From: Rouxiella aceris
GTDB taxonomy: Bacteria; Pseudomonadota; Gammaproteobacteria; Enterobacterales; Enterobacteriaceae
Direction: 5' to 3'
Assembly (NCBI RefSeq): GCF_012933545.1
Contig: NZ_JAADJU010000002.1
Location: forward strand, 248,001-312,000
Length of the DNA: 64,000 nucleotides
How positions within the stretch are numbered: position 1 is the stretch's first letter; the number at the start of each line of letters is the position of its first letter. The notes beneath the pieces are model-generated. The model did no database searches and was not told where the DNA came from. It worked only from the letters and a program-made list of their open reading frames with translations. Shown one piece after another: positions 1 through 10,129 of the stretch. Made by a program: the position numbers and the translations under genes.

Positions 1-545
1 GAAAGTCGACGTTACTGGGGATCCTTGCCGGATTGGACGATGGCAGCAGCGGTGAGGTGCGGCTATTGGGGAAAAACCTGGTATCCCTTAACGAAGAAGG
101 GCGGGCGGCGCTGCGTGCCAAAAACGTTGGCTTTGTCTTTCAGTCTTTTATGTTGGTACCCACATTAAATGCGTTGGAAAATGTCCAACTGCCCGCGTTA
201 CTGCGCGGTGAAAGCGATGCCAGCAGCCGTGAGCAGGCGCTGCAGCTACTCAAACAGCTGGGACTGGGCGAACGTCTGCACCATTTACCGGCACAGCTTT
301 CCGGCGGCGAACAGCAGCGGGTGGCGCTGGCGCGGGCGTTTATCGGACGGCCAAAACTGCTGTTTGCCGATGAACCTACCGGCAATCTCGATCGCCAGAC
401 CGGGGAGCGTATCGCCGATCTGTTGTTCTCCTTTAATCGTGATAATCACACCACGCTGATTTTGGTCACCCATGACGAACGGCTGGCGGCGCGTTGTCAG
501 CGACGCTTGCGCCTGCGTGACGGAAAATTGTGGGAGGACGCATGA
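1..545 (+). CDS. ybbA: ABC transporter ATP-binding protein YbbA (5' end missing)
   Basis: ATPase subunit of the YbbA-YbbP transporter, a LolD/MacB-type system in the inner membrane thought to move hydrophobic substrates rather than import solutes. The reading frame is open from base 3, and the first residues read are the end of the Walker A box ([14 protein letters not shown]), so only about 40 N-terminal residues lie outside the window. The Q-loop (FVFQSFML), the signature LSGGEQQR, the Walker B box LLFADEP and the switch histidine in LVTHD are all present. Its stop codon overlaps the ybbP start (ATGA), so the two are translationally coupled. The first internal methionine, at base 33, is not the true start. 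Close similarity to E. coli YbbA is from memory. Confidence 0.95.
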   Translation, partial: KSTLLGILAGLDDGSSGEVRLLGKNLVSLNEEGRAALRAKNVGFVFQSFMLVPTLNALENVQLPALLRGESDASSREQALQLLKQLGLGERLHHLPAQLSGGEQQRVALARAFIGRPKLLFADEPTGNLDRQTGERIADLLFSFNRDNHTTLILVTHDERLAARCQRRLRLRDGKLWEDA

Positions 546-2974
546 TCTGGCGCTGGTTTTGGCGCGAGTGGCGTTCGCCTTCGCTGCTGATCGTTTGGCT
601 GTCCTTGACGCTGGCGGTGGCCTGTGTGCTGGCACTGGGCAGTATCAGCGATCGGATGGACAAAGGACTGAGCGAGCAAAGCCGTGAATTTATTGCCGGC
701 GATCGCGTTCTGCAGTCCAGCCGACCAATTACTGAGGCCTGGCTCGACGATGCCCGCCAACAGGGGCTAAAAGTCAGCCGTCAGCTGTCGTTTATGACCA
801 TGACTTTTGCTGGCAATACGCCGCAGCTGGCCGATGTTAAAGCCACCGATTTGGCCTATCCGCTCTATGGCAAGCTCGATACCCAGCCGCCGGGCGTCAA
901 AGCCGAGCCGGGCACGGTGCTGGTTGCGCCGCGTCTACTGGCGCTGCTTAACCTGAAAGTCGGCGATAATCTCGATGTCGGCGATACCACGCTGCGCATT
1001 GCCGGGGTGATCAATCAAGAGCCAGATTCTGGCTTTAATCCTTTCCAAACCGCGCCTCGGGTGATTATCAATCTGGCGGATGTCGACAAAACCGGAGCAA
1101 TCCAGCCCGGCAGTCGTCTGAGTTATCGTTATATGTTTGCCGGTTCGGCCAAGGATATCCAGCGCTATGGCGAGGCAATCAAAGGCTTGCTGCGACCCGA
1201 TCAACGTTGGTATGGCATGGAAGAGTCCGACGGGGCGCTAAGTCGATCCTTGCAGCGTTCACAGCAGTTTTTAACCCTTTCTGCGCTGCTGACCCTGATG
1301 CTGTCTATTGCCGCAGTGGCGGTTTCCATGAGCCATTACTGCCGCAGTCGTTACGATCTGGTGGCGGTCCTAAAAACGCTCGGTGCCGGACGGCGGGCGC
1401 TGCAAAAGCTGATTATTGGCCAGTGGCTGGCGGTTCTGCTGCTGGCAGGGCTGGCGGGCAGTCTGATTGGCCTGGCCTTTGAGGCACTGTTGCTCAAAAT
1501 GCTGGCACCGGTGCTGCCGGGGCAATTACCGGCGGCGGGGGCCTGGCCGTGGCTATGGGCGATGGGCGCGCTGCTGGTGATCTCGTTGCTGGTCGGCCTG
1601 CGGCCTTATCGCCAACTGCTGGCTACCTTGCCGCTGCGGGTGCTGCGCCAGGATGTGGTGGCCAATGTCTGGCCACTGCGTTACTTCTTGCCGCTGATTA
1701 TGCTGATCGTGGTGTTGCTGCTGGTGGCGCTGGTGGGCAACAGTGCGCTGCTGTGGTCTTTGCTGGCGGGGATTGTGGTGCTTTCGCTGTTGCTGGGCGG
1801 CATTGGCTGGCTGAGTCTGTTGCTGTTAAAACGTCTGACCGTTAGCCATTTAGGGCTGCGTCTGGCCATTAACCGCCTGCTGCGTCAGCCCTGGGTGACT
1901 CTCAGTCAACTGGCGGCATTCTCCATGTCGTTTATGTTGCTGGCGTTGCTGCTGGTACTGCGTGGCGACCTGCTTGGTCAGTGGCAACAACAGTTGCCGC
2001 CAGACAGTCCCAACTATTTCCTGCTTAATATTACCGACCAGCAGGTACCGCAAGTGAAGGATTTCCTGCGGCAAAATCATGTTGAGCCCGATACCTTCTA
2101 TCCGATAGTGCGCGTCAGGCTGAACAAAATTAATCAGCAACTGGCGACAGATCTGGTTCCACCCGATGCCGCCGGACGTGAGGCGCTCAACCGTGAGTTA
2201 AACCTTACCTGGATGCAGGGACTGCCGGCGCATAATCAGCTGGTGGCCGGCACGGGTGCGCCAAAAGCCGGTGAGGTGTCGATGGATGACGGCATTGCCG
2301 GCAGATTGGGTATCAAACTGGGCGATACCCTGACCTTTAGCGGTGATACCCAGGATTTTAGTGCCAAAGTGACCAGCCTGCGCAAGGTTGACTGGGACAG
2401 TCTGCGCCCCAATTTTTACTTTATTTTTCCGCCAGGTGCCCTCGATGGTCAGCCGCAGAGTTGGCTGACCAGCTTCCACTATCAGCCACAGGGTCCGCTG
2501 CTGGTGGCGCTCAATCGGCAGTTCCCGACGCTGAGCCTGCTTGATATCGGTGCCATTCTCGGCCAGCTCGGCGATGTGTTGCAGCAAGTCAGCCGGGCGC
2601 TGGAGGTGATGGTGATCCTGGTTATTCTCTGTGGCGGATTGCTGCTGTTGGCGCAGATCCAGGTGGGTATGCATCAGCGGCGGCAAGAGCTAGTGGTGTA
2701 TCGAACCCTCGGTGCCAGCAAAAAGCTGCTGCGCAGTACCCTATGGTGTGAGTTTGCCGTACTGGGACTGGTGGCGGGAATGGCGGCGGCGATTGGTGCC
2801 GAAGCGGCGTTATGGCTGTTGCAGCGTAAGGTATTCGATTTCCCCTGGCAGCCGAATAAGGTGCTGTGGTGGGCGGTGCCGCTGACCAGCGCATTGTTGT
2901 TGTCTTTATGCGGTGGCTGGCTGGGGATCAGGTTATTACGCGGGAAGGCATTGTTCCGCCGTTATCCTGGTTGA
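542..2974 (+). CDS. ybbP: ABC transporter permease YbbP
   Basis: Large FtsX/MacB-fold permease that pairs with YbbA. It is 810 residues from the ATG at 542, which overlaps the ybbA stop; an in-frame ATG 12 bases upstream (530) lies inside ybbA and is less likely. The sequence begins [16 protein letters not shown], close to E. coli YbbP as I recall it. It has an N-terminal membrane segment, a periplasmic MacB-PCD-like domain (about residues 45-230), two blocks of membrane helices (about 240-450 and 690-800), and a second periplasmic domain between them. The duplicated FtsX arrangement is typical of this family. The exact substrate is not settled for the family. No signs of damage. Confidence 0.95.
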   Translation: MIWRWFWREWRSPSLLIVWLSLTLAVACVLALGSISDRMDKGLSEQSREFIAGDRVLQSSRPITEAWLDDARQQGLKVSRQLSFMTMTFAGNTPQLADVKATDLAYPLYGKLDTQPPGVKAEPGTVLVAPRLLALLNLKVGDNLDVGDTTLRIAGVINQEPDSGFNPFQTAPRVIINLADVDKTGAIQPGSRLSYRYMFAGSAKDIQRYGEAIKGLLRPDQRWYGMEESDGALSRSLQRSQQFLTLSALLTLMLSIAAVAVSMSHYCRSRYDLVAVLKTLGAGRRALQKLIIGQWLAVLLLAGLAGSLIGLAFEALLLKMLAPVLPGQLPAAGAWPWLWAMGALLVISLLVGLRPYRQLLATLPLRVLRQDVVANVWPLRYFLPLIMLIVVLLLVALVGNSALLWSLLAGIVVLSLLLGGIGWLSLLLLKRLTVSHLGLRLAINRLLRQPWVTLSQLAAFSMSFMLLALLLVLRGDLLGQWQQQLPPDSPNYFLLNITDQQVPQVKDFLRQNHVEPDTFYPIVRVRLNKINQQLATDLVPPDAAGREALNRELNLTWMQGLPAHNQLVAGTGAPKAGEVSMDDGIAGRLGIKLGDTLTFSGDTQDFSAKVTSLRKVDWDSLRPNFYFIFPPGALDGQPQSWLTSFHYQPQGPLLVALNRQFPTLSLLDIGAILGQLGDVLQQVSRALEVMVILVILCGGLLLLAQIQVGMHQRRQELVVYRTLGASKKLLRSTLWCEFAVLGLVAGMAAAIGAEAALWLLQRKVFDFPWQPNKVLWWAVPLTSALLLSLCGGWLGIRLLRGKALFRRYPG

Positions 2975-2978
2975 TAGC

Positions 2979-3149
2979 AAGGGGGCGAATGCCCCCTTCA
3001 GACGGCTGACAAAGTCCGTTATTAGGGAGAGTGCACCGTTGGGGTCGTAGCGGGCTTGCCCGCCGGAGCGCCCCTGGGTGTGCTATGCCCGGGTATCTCG
3101 ATCATCAAGACGACTTTGTCATCAAACTCAAGGGGGCGAATGCCCCCTT
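2979..3149. repeat. REP/MITE-like palindromic element between ybbP and purK
   Basis: Two identical 20-bp hairpin sequences (AAGGGGGCGAATGCCCCCTT, at 2979-2998 and 3130-3149) flank 131 bp. Just inside them are a perfect 10-bp inverted repeat (TGACAAAGTC at 3007-3016 and its complement at 3112-3121) and a central GCGGGC-TT-GCCCGC hairpin at 3050-3063. The segment sits between two convergent genes, a usual place for REP elements. Neither outer hairpin is followed by a T-run, so they are weak as intrinsic terminators, although they may still slow transcription or protect mRNA 3' ends. No second copy was noticed in the window. Confidence 0.6.
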
Positions 3150-3159
3150 GCTTAACGGA

Positions 3160-4224
3160 TCACAGCTTTTCCAGTGCCCAGGCAATACCGCTGGCATATT
3201 CTGCCGGTAGCATTGGCACCAGCGCCTGTAGATTATCTTTCAGCAGCAGCGGGCTGGCATCGTTAAGATTAAGATGTCCCAGCTTGCGTCCGGCTCTGAC
3301 CTCTTTTTCATACCAATGCAGATTCACCAGCGGCAGGCTCAGCCACTGGGTGTTGACATCGGTACCAATCAAATTGACCATCACCGACGGCGTACTGACG
3401 ACTGGAGTTGGCATCGGTAGATTGAGGATCGCGCGCAAATGCAGCTCAAACTGGCTGATGGATGCGCCATTTTGCGTCCAGTGCCCGCTGTTATGTACCC
3501 GCGGTGCCAGTTCATTAATCAGCAAGCCGCCATCAACCACAAAGCATTCCATGGCCATCACGCCCACGTAGCCGAGTTCGTGCATAATCGCCGACAGCAT
3601 TGATTCTGCCTGCTGTTGCTGCGCGGCATTAACCTGCGGCAAGGCAACGCTGGTACGCAGGATCCCGTCCTGATGCAGATTATGGGTCAGCGGATAAAAC
3701 ACCGTCTTGCCATCGTGCCCGCGTGCGCCAATCAGTGAAACTTCGCCAGAGAAATTAATCCCTTGCTCGACAATGCATTCGCCATAACACTCTTGCGGCA
3801 GGGTGACTTCTTCCCCCTGACGAAAACGCCATTGACCGCGGCCGTCATAGCCGCCTACGCGACGTTTGACGATCGCCAGCTCGCCAAGGCGCGGATAAAT
3901 CTCCGCCCATTCTGCGGCATCGGCCAGCAGTTGCCACGGCGCAGTGGCCAGACCCAACTGGTCAAGCAACTGCTTCTGCGTCAGGCGATCGGCCAGGCGC
4001 GGGAAAATATCGCGGTTGACAAAGCCGGTATGGCTTGCCAGTTCGCGGGTTAAGGCGGTTTCAGGCCAGCGTTCAATTTCGGCAGTGATCACGCTGGTTT
4101 GAAAAGGTACCGCTTCAGGTTCGGCATCCAGACCTACCGGATAGACGGCGATACCCAAAGGTTCGCCTGCCTGGCGCAGCATACGACCCAGTTGGCCATT
4201 GCCTAGTACGCAGACTGGTTTCAT
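3160..4224 (-). CDS. purK: N5-carboxyaminoimidazole ribonucleotide synthase PurK
   Basis: ATP-grasp enzyme of purine synthesis that carboxylates AIR to N5-CAIR using ATP and bicarbonate. It is 354 residues from the ATG at 4224 ([15 protein letters not shown]), the usual family size; the reading frame is open further upstream but that part lies inside purE. The N-terminal GNGQLGRM loop, the central ATP-grasp segment ([13 protein letters not shown]) and the metal-binding [15 protein letters not shown] stretch are clear. The start overlaps the purE stop (ATGA), giving the standard purE-purK operon. Confidence 0.97.
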   Translation of the reverse strand: MKPVCVLGNGQLGRMLRQAGEPLGIAVYPVGLDAEPEAVPFQTSVITAEIERWPETALTRELASHTGFVNRDIFPRLADRLTQKQLLDQLGLATAPWQLLADAAEWAEIYPRLGELAIVKRRVGGYDGRGQWRFRQGEEVTLPQECYGECIVEQGINFSGEVSLIGARGHDGKTVFYPLTHNLHQDGILRTSVALPQVNAAQQQQAESMLSAIMHELGYVGVMAMECFVVDGGLLINELAPRVHNSGHWTQNGASISQFELHLRAILNLPMPTPVVSTPSVMVNLIGTDVNTQWLSLPLVNLHWYEKEVRAGRKLGHLNLNDASPLLLKDNLQALVPMLPAEYASGIAWALEKL

Positions 4225-4730
4225 GCTTCCTCCCGTGGGTCGGGGTTGTTCAGCACTTCTTCGGTTTGTGCCTGACGCCATTGCGCCAGCGCCAGCGCGA
4301 TAGGCTTATCGTGCAGCGCCAGGATCTGTGCCGCCAACAGCGCGGCGTTGGCGGCACCGGCTTTACCAATCGCCAGCGTACCCACCGGGATCCCGCGCGG
4401 CATCTGTACAATGGAGTAGAGGCTGTCAACGCCGCTCAGTGCCGCGCTTTGCACCGGTACACCCAGCACCGGAACCAGCGTTTTGGCGGCAATCATCCCC
4501 GGCAGGTGCGCGGCACCGCCGGCACCGGCGATGATCACATCCAGGCCGTTGGCCGATGCCTGCTCGGCAAAGCTGAACAGTTTATCCGGCGTGCGGTGCG
4601 CGGAGACGATCTCGACATGAAAAGGGATATTCAGCGTTGTGAGGACGTCAGCAGCGAACTGCATGGTTGCCCAGTCACTTTTAGACCCCATGACGATGGC
4701 GATTTTGGCCGGGGTAACGTTGGATGTCAT
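4221..4730 (-). CDS. purE: N5-carboxyaminoimidazole ribonucleotide mutase PurE
   Basis: Converts N5-CAIR to CAIR in purine synthesis, the step after PurK. It is 169 residues from the ATG at 4730 ([20 protein letters not shown]), the family's usual length. The phosphate-binding GSKSDW loop, the AHRTP segment holding the catalytic histidine and the [11 protein letters not shown] loop are intact. An in-frame ATG 29 codons upstream (4817) would add a tail the family lacks, so I prefer 4730. Operon with purK. Confidence 0.97.
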   Translation of the reverse strand: MTSNVTPAKIAIVMGSKSDWATMQFAADVLTTLNIPFHVEIVSAHRTPDKLFSFAEQASANGLDVIIAGAGGAAHLPGMIAAKTLVPVLGVPVQSAALSGVDSLYSIVQMPRGIPVGTLAIGKAGAANAALLAAQILALHDKPIALALAQWRQAQTEEVLNNPDPREEA

Positions 4731-4751
4731 GCCTGTAAAGCTCCTGTGATT

Positions 4752-4767
4752 ATGCAAGCGTTGCCAG
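4752..4767 (+). promoter_or_regulatory. Possible PurR operator upstream of purE
   Basis: ATGCAAGCGTTGCCAG, 22 bases upstream of the purE start, matches the centre of the PUR box as I know it (ACGCAAACGTTTGCGT) at about ten of sixteen positions, including the GCAA-CG-T core. PurR repression of purEK is established in E. coli. The match here is partial, so this is a suggestion only. Confidence 0.4.
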
Positions 4768-4998
4768 ACGGGCGGCTTATTCGCTATTTTTTTGCTAAAA
4801 CGCGTGGCGTTCAGCACAGAACGGAATAAACAAAAATGATTATCTGGCCGAGAGGGCGCAAATCATACCACGGCAAATCGGCAAGGAAAACGGTTGCGTC
4901 GCCGTAAACAGGTGAGAAGCCGACAATGACTTTGTATAATCAGCGCAGAACGGATTGTCCAAAACTTTATCAGAAATAATGCTATCGGAAACCATGCT

Positions 4999-5610
4999 AT
5001 GACTCAGGATTTGCTGGCCCCTATTTATGACTTTTTACACTGTGAGACGCCAGCGCGTTGGGTGGATGTCGCCCTGGAGAATCAGGATATCATGCTGATT
5101 GATCACGCCAACTGTGAGAAAAAAGCCGCCGCATCGGCCATGAGTCTGATGACCCGTTACCTCGATCGCACCGAGCTGCTGTTTTGTGCCGCCCGTCTGG
5201 CGCGCGAGGAGTTGCATCACTTTGAACAGGTGGTGGAGATTATGCAGCAGCGCAATATCAGCTACGTCGTACTCTCTCCCTCGCGTTACGCCAATGGCTT
5301 GCTAAAACATTCGCGCCACCATGACGATCTCAATCTTTTGGTCGATCGGCTGATTATTGGCGCTTATATTGAGGCGCGTTCCTGCGAACGTTTTGCCAAA
5401 ATCGCGCCCTTTCTCGATGAGACGCTGTCGCGCTTTTATACTTCGCTGCTGCGCTCTGAATCGCGGCATTTTAAAGATTATCTGGCCTTGGCGCAGCAGT
5501 ATGCCGGTGAGGATATCAGCGAGCGGGTACAGGAATTGGGTAGGGTAGAGGCGGAACTGATCTTGTCACCTGACGAACAGTTCCGTTTTCACAGCGGGGT
5601 CCCACTTTAA
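4999..5610 (+). CDS. miaE: tRNA-(ms2io6A37) hydroxylase MiaE
   Basis: Carboxylate-bridged non-haem diiron enzyme that hydroxylates the isopentenyl group of ms2i6A at position 37 of tRNAs reading UNN codons. It needs oxygen, and is known from Salmonella while absent from E. coli K-12. It is 203 residues, a normal length. The ferritin-like ligand motifs are visible: a first Glu/His pair in AREELHHFEQVV and a second in SESRHFKDYL. It stands alone between purE (divergent) and lpxH (convergent). Its presence helps separate the organism from E. coli. Confidence 0.93.
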   Translation: MTQDLLAPIYDFLHCETPARWVDVALENQDIMLIDHANCEKKAAASAMSLMTRYLDRTELLFCAARLAREELHHFEQVVEIMQQRNISYVVLSPSRYANGLLKHSRHHDDLNLLVDRLIIGAYIEARSCERFAKIAPFLDETLSRFYTSLLRSESRHFKDYLALAQQYAGEDISERVQELGRVEAELILSPDEQFRFHSGVPL

Positions 5611-5632
5611 GGGGCAGTTTGAGCGGGCAAGA

Positions 5633-6355
5633 TCAGAACGGGAAGTGGATAAGTTCCACGCCGTCTGCGCTGACTTTGATCATCGAGCCTTGTTGATGCC
5701 AGGCACCCAGCACGGCGCGATGTCCCACCGTCTCGCCAAGCATCACTTCATGAATGGCCGGTCGATGGGTATGACCATGGATCATCCACTGCACGCCGTG
5801 GGTTTGCATGGTGCGCACCACCGCATAGGGATTGACGTCCATAATCGCCATCTCTTTCTGGCTGTTTGACGCCTTGCTGTTGGCGCGCATTTTGGCGGCA
5901 ATCGCCAGTCGCCACTTGAGGGGCAGCCACAAAAACAATTTTTGGATCAGCGGCTTGTGCACCTTTTTACGAAATTTTTGATAAGCCACATCATCGGTGC
6001 ACAGCGTATCGCCGTGTAAAATCACCATACGACGGCCATAGAGTTCCAGCACTTTCTCTTCTGGCAGCAGCGTCATCAGACTGTCACGGGCAAAACGGCG
6101 GCCGAGCAGAAAGTCGCGATTGCCGTGAATAAAAAAGCAGGGTACACCCTGTTGATGTAACTGATTGAGTGCCTGGGCAATCTGGGTATGTAACGGCTGC
6201 GGATCGTCGTCGCCAATCCAGGCTTCAAACAGATCGCCAAGAATATAGAGCGCATCGGCCTGCGCCGCTTCCTGGCGAAGAAAACGCAGAAAACCGGCAG
6301 TAATTGCCGGTTCCTGTGCGCAAAGATGAATATCTGCGATAAAAAGCGTTGTCAT
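5633..6355 (-). CDS. lpxH: UDP-2,3-diacylglucosamine diphosphatase LpxH
   Basis: Manganese-dependent phosphoesterase at the inner membrane surface that cleaves UDP-2,3-diacylglucosamine to lipid X and UMP in lipid A synthesis. It is 240 residues, as usual. All calcineurin-type metal motifs are intact in order: DIHLC near residue 8, [11 protein letters not shown] near 41, GNRDF near 79, HGDTL near 114 and HGHTHRP near 195. It lies 12 bases downstream of ppiB and is probably co-transcribed with it. Confidence 0.97.
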   Translation of the reverse strand: MTTLFIADIHLCAQEPAITAGFLRFLRQEAAQADALYILGDLFEAWIGDDDPQPLHTQIAQALNQLHQQGVPCFFIHGNRDFLLGRRFARDSLMTLLPEEKVLELYGRRMVILHGDTLCTDDVAYQKFRKKVHKPLIQKLFLWLPLKWRLAIAAKMRANSKASNSQKEMAIMDVNPYAVVRTMQTHGVQWMIHGHTHRPAIHEVMLGETVGHRAVLGAWHQQGSMIKVSADGVELIHFPF

Positions 6356-6367
6356 TCCTGCGTCGCG

Positions 6368-6862
6368 TTATTCGCTAACGGTAACGCTTTTGATGATCAC
6401 GTCTTCTTTTGGTACATCCTGGTGCATACCGCTACGACCGGTCGGCACGGCTTTGATTTTTTCTACAACGTCCAGGCCGTCGGTCACTTCTGCAAATACG
6501 CAGTAGCCCCAACCCTGTGAGTTTTCGCCGCTAAAGTTCAGAAAATCATTATCAACCACGTTGATAAAGAACTGTGCGGTAGCGGAGTGTGGATCGTTGG
6601 TACGTGCCATTGCCAGCGTACCGCGGGTGTTTTTCACGCCGTTGTTGGCTTCATTTTTGATTGGTGCATCGGTGGTTTTCTGGTTCATGCCGGGTTCAAA
6701 ACCGCCGCCCTGGATCATAAAACCGTTGATGACACGGTGGAAAATAGTGTTGTCGTAGAACCCTTTACGACAATAGTTCAGGAAGTTTTCAACGGTGACT
6801 GGCGCTTTGTCAGCAAAGGTGTTGATAACGATATCGCCGTGGTTGGTGTGAAAAGTGACCAT
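6368..6862 (-). CDS. ppiB: Peptidyl-prolyl cis-trans isomerase B (cyclophilin)
   Basis: Cytoplasmic cyclophilin of 164 residues that speeds proline isomerisation during folding. I choose the start at 6862 ([11 protein letters not shown]) rather than 6871, because an AGGA ribosome site lies about 8 bases ahead of 6862 but directly against 6871, and 164 residues matches E. coli PpiB. The signature stretch [13 protein letters not shown] and the active-site GTLAMART and QFFINVVDN segments are present. It is followed at 12 bases by lpxH. Confidence 0.96.
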   Translation of the reverse strand: MVTFHTNHGDIVINTFADKAPVTVENFLNYCRKGFYDNTIFHRVINGFMIQGGGFEPGMNQKTTDAPIKNEANNGVKNTRGTLAMARTNDPHSATAQFFINVVDNDFLNFSGENSQGWGYCVFAEVTDGLDVVEKIKAVPTGRSGMHQDVPKEDVIIKSVTVSE

Positions 6863-6871
6863 AATAATCAT

Positions 6872-7215
6872 CCTGCTTTTGTTAGTGTTTACTCATTAAT
6901 GAGGCAGTACTATAGCCTTTTCTTATACCATAACTCAAAAGTTGCCGTCAGCCCCTGCTTTTGTCTGGTGTGTCAGTTGCCAGCCGGCCACTGTTCTGAG
7001 GGGGACGTTATAACCCTAAAAAGCAGACAATATGCGTATCATCCGGCTTATGCCTTTTCCGCTGCGAAGTTTTCGTTATATTATGAACCTATTGTTCAAC
7101 AAGCCGTTGCCGCCGTGGTTTTGCCGGGGGGGTGGTAATGCCTTGGGGGATAAAAATCCCCGACACACACACTTTTAGCCATAACTTTTGCCCATAACAC
7201 AGATGGAATAGCTCG
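6872..7215. other. Intergenic region between divergent ppiB and cysS
   Basis: About 340 bases without a convincing gene. It must carry the promoters of both divergent genes. I see no clear operator, T-box-like or riboswitch-like structure in it. Confidence 0.6.
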
Positions 7216-8604
7216 ATGCTGAAGATTTTTAATACCCTGAGTCGCCAGAAAGAGGAATTTAAACCAATTCATGCCGGAAAGGTGGGCATGTACGTGTGTG
7301 GGATCACGGTTTATGACCTCTGTCATATTGGACACGGGCGGACATTTGTTTCTTTTGACGTCGTGGCGCGTTATCTGCGTTATTTAGGCTATTCACTGAA
7401 ATATGTGCGTAACATCACCGATATTGAGGATAAAATCATTAAACGTGCCGCTGAAAACGGTGAGGATTTTACTGACCTGACGGCGCGAATGATCGCCGAA
7501 ATGCATAGCGATTTCGCCGCATTGGGCATTTTGCCACCCGATGCCGAGCCGCGGGCCACGCACCATATTGCCGAGATTATCGAGATTGTGCAGCGTCTGA
7601 TCGATCGTAACCATGCCTATGTGGCGGTGAACGGTGATGTGATGTTCTCCGTTGAGAGCGATGCGGATTATGGCCTGCTGTCGCGCCAGGATCTCGATCA
7701 GCTGCAGGCCGGAGCCCGCGTGGAAGTGGCCGATGTCAAACGCAATCCCATGGACTTTGTGCTGTGGAAAATGTCAAAAGCCGGTGAGCCAAGCTGGTCT
7801 TCACCCTGGGGCGAAGGCCGTCCGGGCTGGCACATTGAATGTTCGGCCATGAACTGCAAACAGCTGGGTTCGCATTTTGATATTCACGGTGGCGGTTCTG
7901 ACCTGATGTTCCCGCATCATGAAAATGAAATCGCGCAGTCGAGCTGCGCCCATGACGGTCCTTACGTAAATACCTGGATGCACTCGGGTATGGTGATGAT
8001 CGATCGTGAGAAGATGTCGAAATCGCTGGATAATTTCTTTACCGTGCGCGACGTTCTGAAATATTACGACGCCGAAAGCGTGCGCTATTTCCTGATGTCT
8101 GGCCACTATCGCAGTCAGCTGAACTACAGCGAAGAGAATGTGAAACTTGCCCGCACCTCAATGGAACGCCTCTATACCGCGCTGCGCGGTACCGACGCCA
8201 ACGTTGAGCCCAAGGGTGGCGAAGCCTTTGAAGCCCGTTTCCGTGCCGCTATGGATGACGATTTCAATACGCCGGAAGCCTATTCGGTGCTGTTTGATAT
8301 GGCCCGCGATATTAACCGTCTGAAAACGGAAAATCTCGAGGCTGCCAATGGCCTGGCGGCAGAGTTGCGCCGTTTGGCTGCGGTGCTGGGACTGTTGACC
8401 CAGGATCCTGAACAGTTCCTGCAATCCGGGGCGCAATCCGACGATAACGGCGAAGTTGCCGAGATCGAGGCGCTAATCAAACAACGTAACGATGCCCGTG
8501 CCAGTAAAAACTGGGCAATGGCCGATCAGGCTCGCGATCGTTTAAATGAGATGGGCATTGTGCTGGAGGATGGGCCGCAAGGTACCAGCTGGCGTCGCAA
8601 ATAG
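7216..8604 (+). CDS. cysS: Cysteinyl-tRNA synthetase
   Basis: Class Ia synthetase of 462 residues that charges tRNA-Cys in the cytoplasm. The HIGH motif appears as CHIGHGR near residue 36, preceded by the zinc cysteine in YVCGITVYD. The zinc and substrate segment GWHIECSAM (near 207), the [10 protein letters not shown] motif and the KMSKSLDN signature (near 269) are intact. The C-terminal anticodon-binding domain is complete. A terminator hairpin follows at 8692-8730. Confidence 0.98.
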   Translation: MLKIFNTLSRQKEEFKPIHAGKVGMYVCGITVYDLCHIGHGRTFVSFDVVARYLRYLGYSLKYVRNITDIEDKIIKRAAENGEDFTDLTARMIAEMHSDFAALGILPPDAEPRATHHIAEIIEIVQRLIDRNHAYVAVNGDVMFSVESDADYGLLSRQDLDQLQAGARVEVADVKRNPMDFVLWKMSKAGEPSWSSPWGEGRPGWHIECSAMNCKQLGSHFDIHGGGSDLMFPHHENEIAQSSCAHDGPYVNTWMHSGMVMIDREKMSKSLDNFFTVRDVLKYYDAESVRYFLMSGHYRSQLNYSEENVKLARTSMERLYTALRGTDANVEPKGGEAFEARFRAAMDDDFNTPEAYSVLFDMARDINRLKTENLEAANGLAAELRRLAAVLGLLTQDPEQFLQSGAQSDDNGEVAEIEALIKQRNDARASKNWAMADQARDRLNEMGIVLEDGPQGTSWRRK

Positions 8605-8691
8605 ATCCCCTGCCTCCTTCGCGCCGCAGGGGCTGACCCCGGTCACTTGGTTGAGTAGGTGAGCGGGGGGCGAGCGGTTGCCACAAGCAAT

Positions 8692-8730
8692 AAAAAAGCG
8701 GCGATTATATTGAATAATCGCCGCTTTTTT
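8692..8730. terminator. Bidirectional intrinsic terminator between cysS and ybcJ
   Basis: A perfect inverted repeat (AAAAAAGCGGCGATTAT and its complement) with a short 5-base loop. An A-run on the left and a T-run on the right give a working U-tract in both directions, as expected between two convergent genes. Confidence 0.9.
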
Positions 8731-8750
8731 GCGTAGGCAGACATCGCTGA

Positions 8751-8969
8751 TTACGCGGAGGCTTTCACCACCATCTTACTGCTGGCGAATTCAACCTGCT
8801 GGTCGGCCAGGATTTTGCAGCGCTTGCGGGTTTCTACCTGACCGTTGACCTTAACCAGGCCTTCGGCAATCACCGCTTTTGCTGCTGCACCGCTCTCACA
8901 CCAGCCCATAAATTTGAGCAGGTCGCAGAGTTCTACGTGCGGGTGAGATTCGAGATAAAAAGTTTCCAT
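8751..8969 (-). CDS. ybcJ: Small S4-domain RNA-binding protein YbcJ
   Basis: A 72-residue S4-like RNA-binding protein of unknown precise role. The start at 8969 (METFYLESHPHVEL) has an AGGA four bases upstream; an in-frame ATG at 9014 would overlap the folD end and lengthen the protein beyond the family. The S4 core (LCDLLKFMGW, then AEGLVKVNGQVETRKR) is clear. It lies just downstream of folD, as in E. coli, and is probably in its operon. Confidence 0.93.
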   Translation of the reverse strand: METFYLESHPHVELCDLLKFMGWCESGAAAKAVIAEGLVKVNGQVETRKRCKILADQQVEFASSKMVVKASA

Positions 8970-8980
8970 GTCATCCTGTC

Positions 8981-9847
8981 TTATTGTGAAGTCACATCGT
9001 GATATTCCTCGCATGCCTGCAAGGTGTTTTGAATCAGAGTCGCTACGGTCATCGGGCCAACACCGCCGGGAACCGGAGTGATATACGCCGCGCGTTGAGA
9101 TGCCGTTTCAAATTCTACATCACCGACTACTTTACCACTTTCCAGACGGTTAATACCGACATCAACGATGATCGCCCCCGGTTTGATCCAATCTCCTGGA
9201 ATAAAGCCCGGTTTGCCGACGGCAACGACCAATAAATCGGCGTTTTCGACATGATGGCGCAGGTTTTTGGTAAATCTGTGGGTGACCGTGGTGGTACAAC
9301 CTGCCAACAGCAGTTCCATACTCATCGGGCGGCCAACGATATTGGAGGCACCAATCACCACAGCGTTTAAGCCAAAGGTATCGATATTATAACGCTCCAG
9401 CAGCGTTACTATGCCGCGCGGCGTACAGGGACGCAGCTTGGGGGCACGCTGACACAGGCGGCCGACGTTATAAGGATGGAAACCGTCTACGTCTTTATCG
9501 GGATGGATGCGCTCCAGCACTTTGACATTATCAATGCCCGCCGGGAGCGGCAGCTGTACCAAAATACCGTCTATTGCGCTGTCATTGTTCAACTGCTCAA
9601 TCAGCGCCAGCAGCTCACCTTCGGTGGTGGTGACAGGCAAATCGTATGAACGGGAAAGGAAACCGACCTCATCACAGGCCTTGCGTTTACTGGCCACATA
9701 AATTTGTGATGCCGGGTTTTCACCCACCAGCACTACGGCCAGCCCGGGAGCACGTTTACCCTGCGCCAGGCGTAGCTTCACTTGCTCAGCAACTTCGCTT
9801 CTGACCTGCTGCGCAATCGTTTTACCGTCAATAATCTTTGCTGCCAT
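8981..9847 (-). CDS. folD: Bifunctional methylenetetrahydrofolate dehydrogenase/cyclohydrolase FolD
   Basis: NADP-dependent enzyme interconverting 5,10-methylene-, 5,10-methenyl- and 10-formyl-tetrahydrofolate. It is 288 residues, the same as E. coli. Seen in order are the YVASKRKAC segment with the catalytic lysine (near 56), QLPLPAGID (near 98), the [12 protein letters not shown] Rossmann loop (near 163) and [14 protein letters not shown] near the C-terminus. The gene is complete and ends 11 bases before ybcJ. Confidence 0.98.
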   Translation of the reverse strand: MAAKIIDGKTIAQQVRSEVAEQVKLRLAQGKRAPGLAVVLVGENPASQIYVASKRKACDEVGFLSRSYDLPVTTTEGELLALIEQLNNDSAIDGILVQLPLPAGIDNVKVLERIHPDKDVDGFHPYNVGRLCQRAPKLRPCTPRGIVTLLERYNIDTFGLNAVVIGASNIVGRPMSMELLLAGCTTTVTHRFTKNLRHHVENADLLVVAVGKPGFIPGDWIKPGAIIVDVGINRLESGKVVGDVEFETASQRAAYITPVPGGVGPMTVATLIQNTLQACEEYHDVTSQ

Positions 9848-10129
9848 CTGGGAAGAAATCCATCAATTAATAATTACGGGGGGATGCGCCTATTTTGGCA
9901 GAAGCTGCGCGCGCTGTCAGGCGTTGAATCATAATAAGCACAACATATCATTGGCAACGCGCCGTTTTTTTAGCACGCGCAGCAAAAAATGTTCGGCAGA
10001 TTCGTAAGTTATGATTTTTTTATCATTGCATTTGGCTGAAAAACGACCCAAAGTTAATCGTTTTCATGGCCTCTTTGCCAGAGTGACAGAGAGAAAATCG
10101 CTACAGATGTTGATAAAAGGAACACAATC

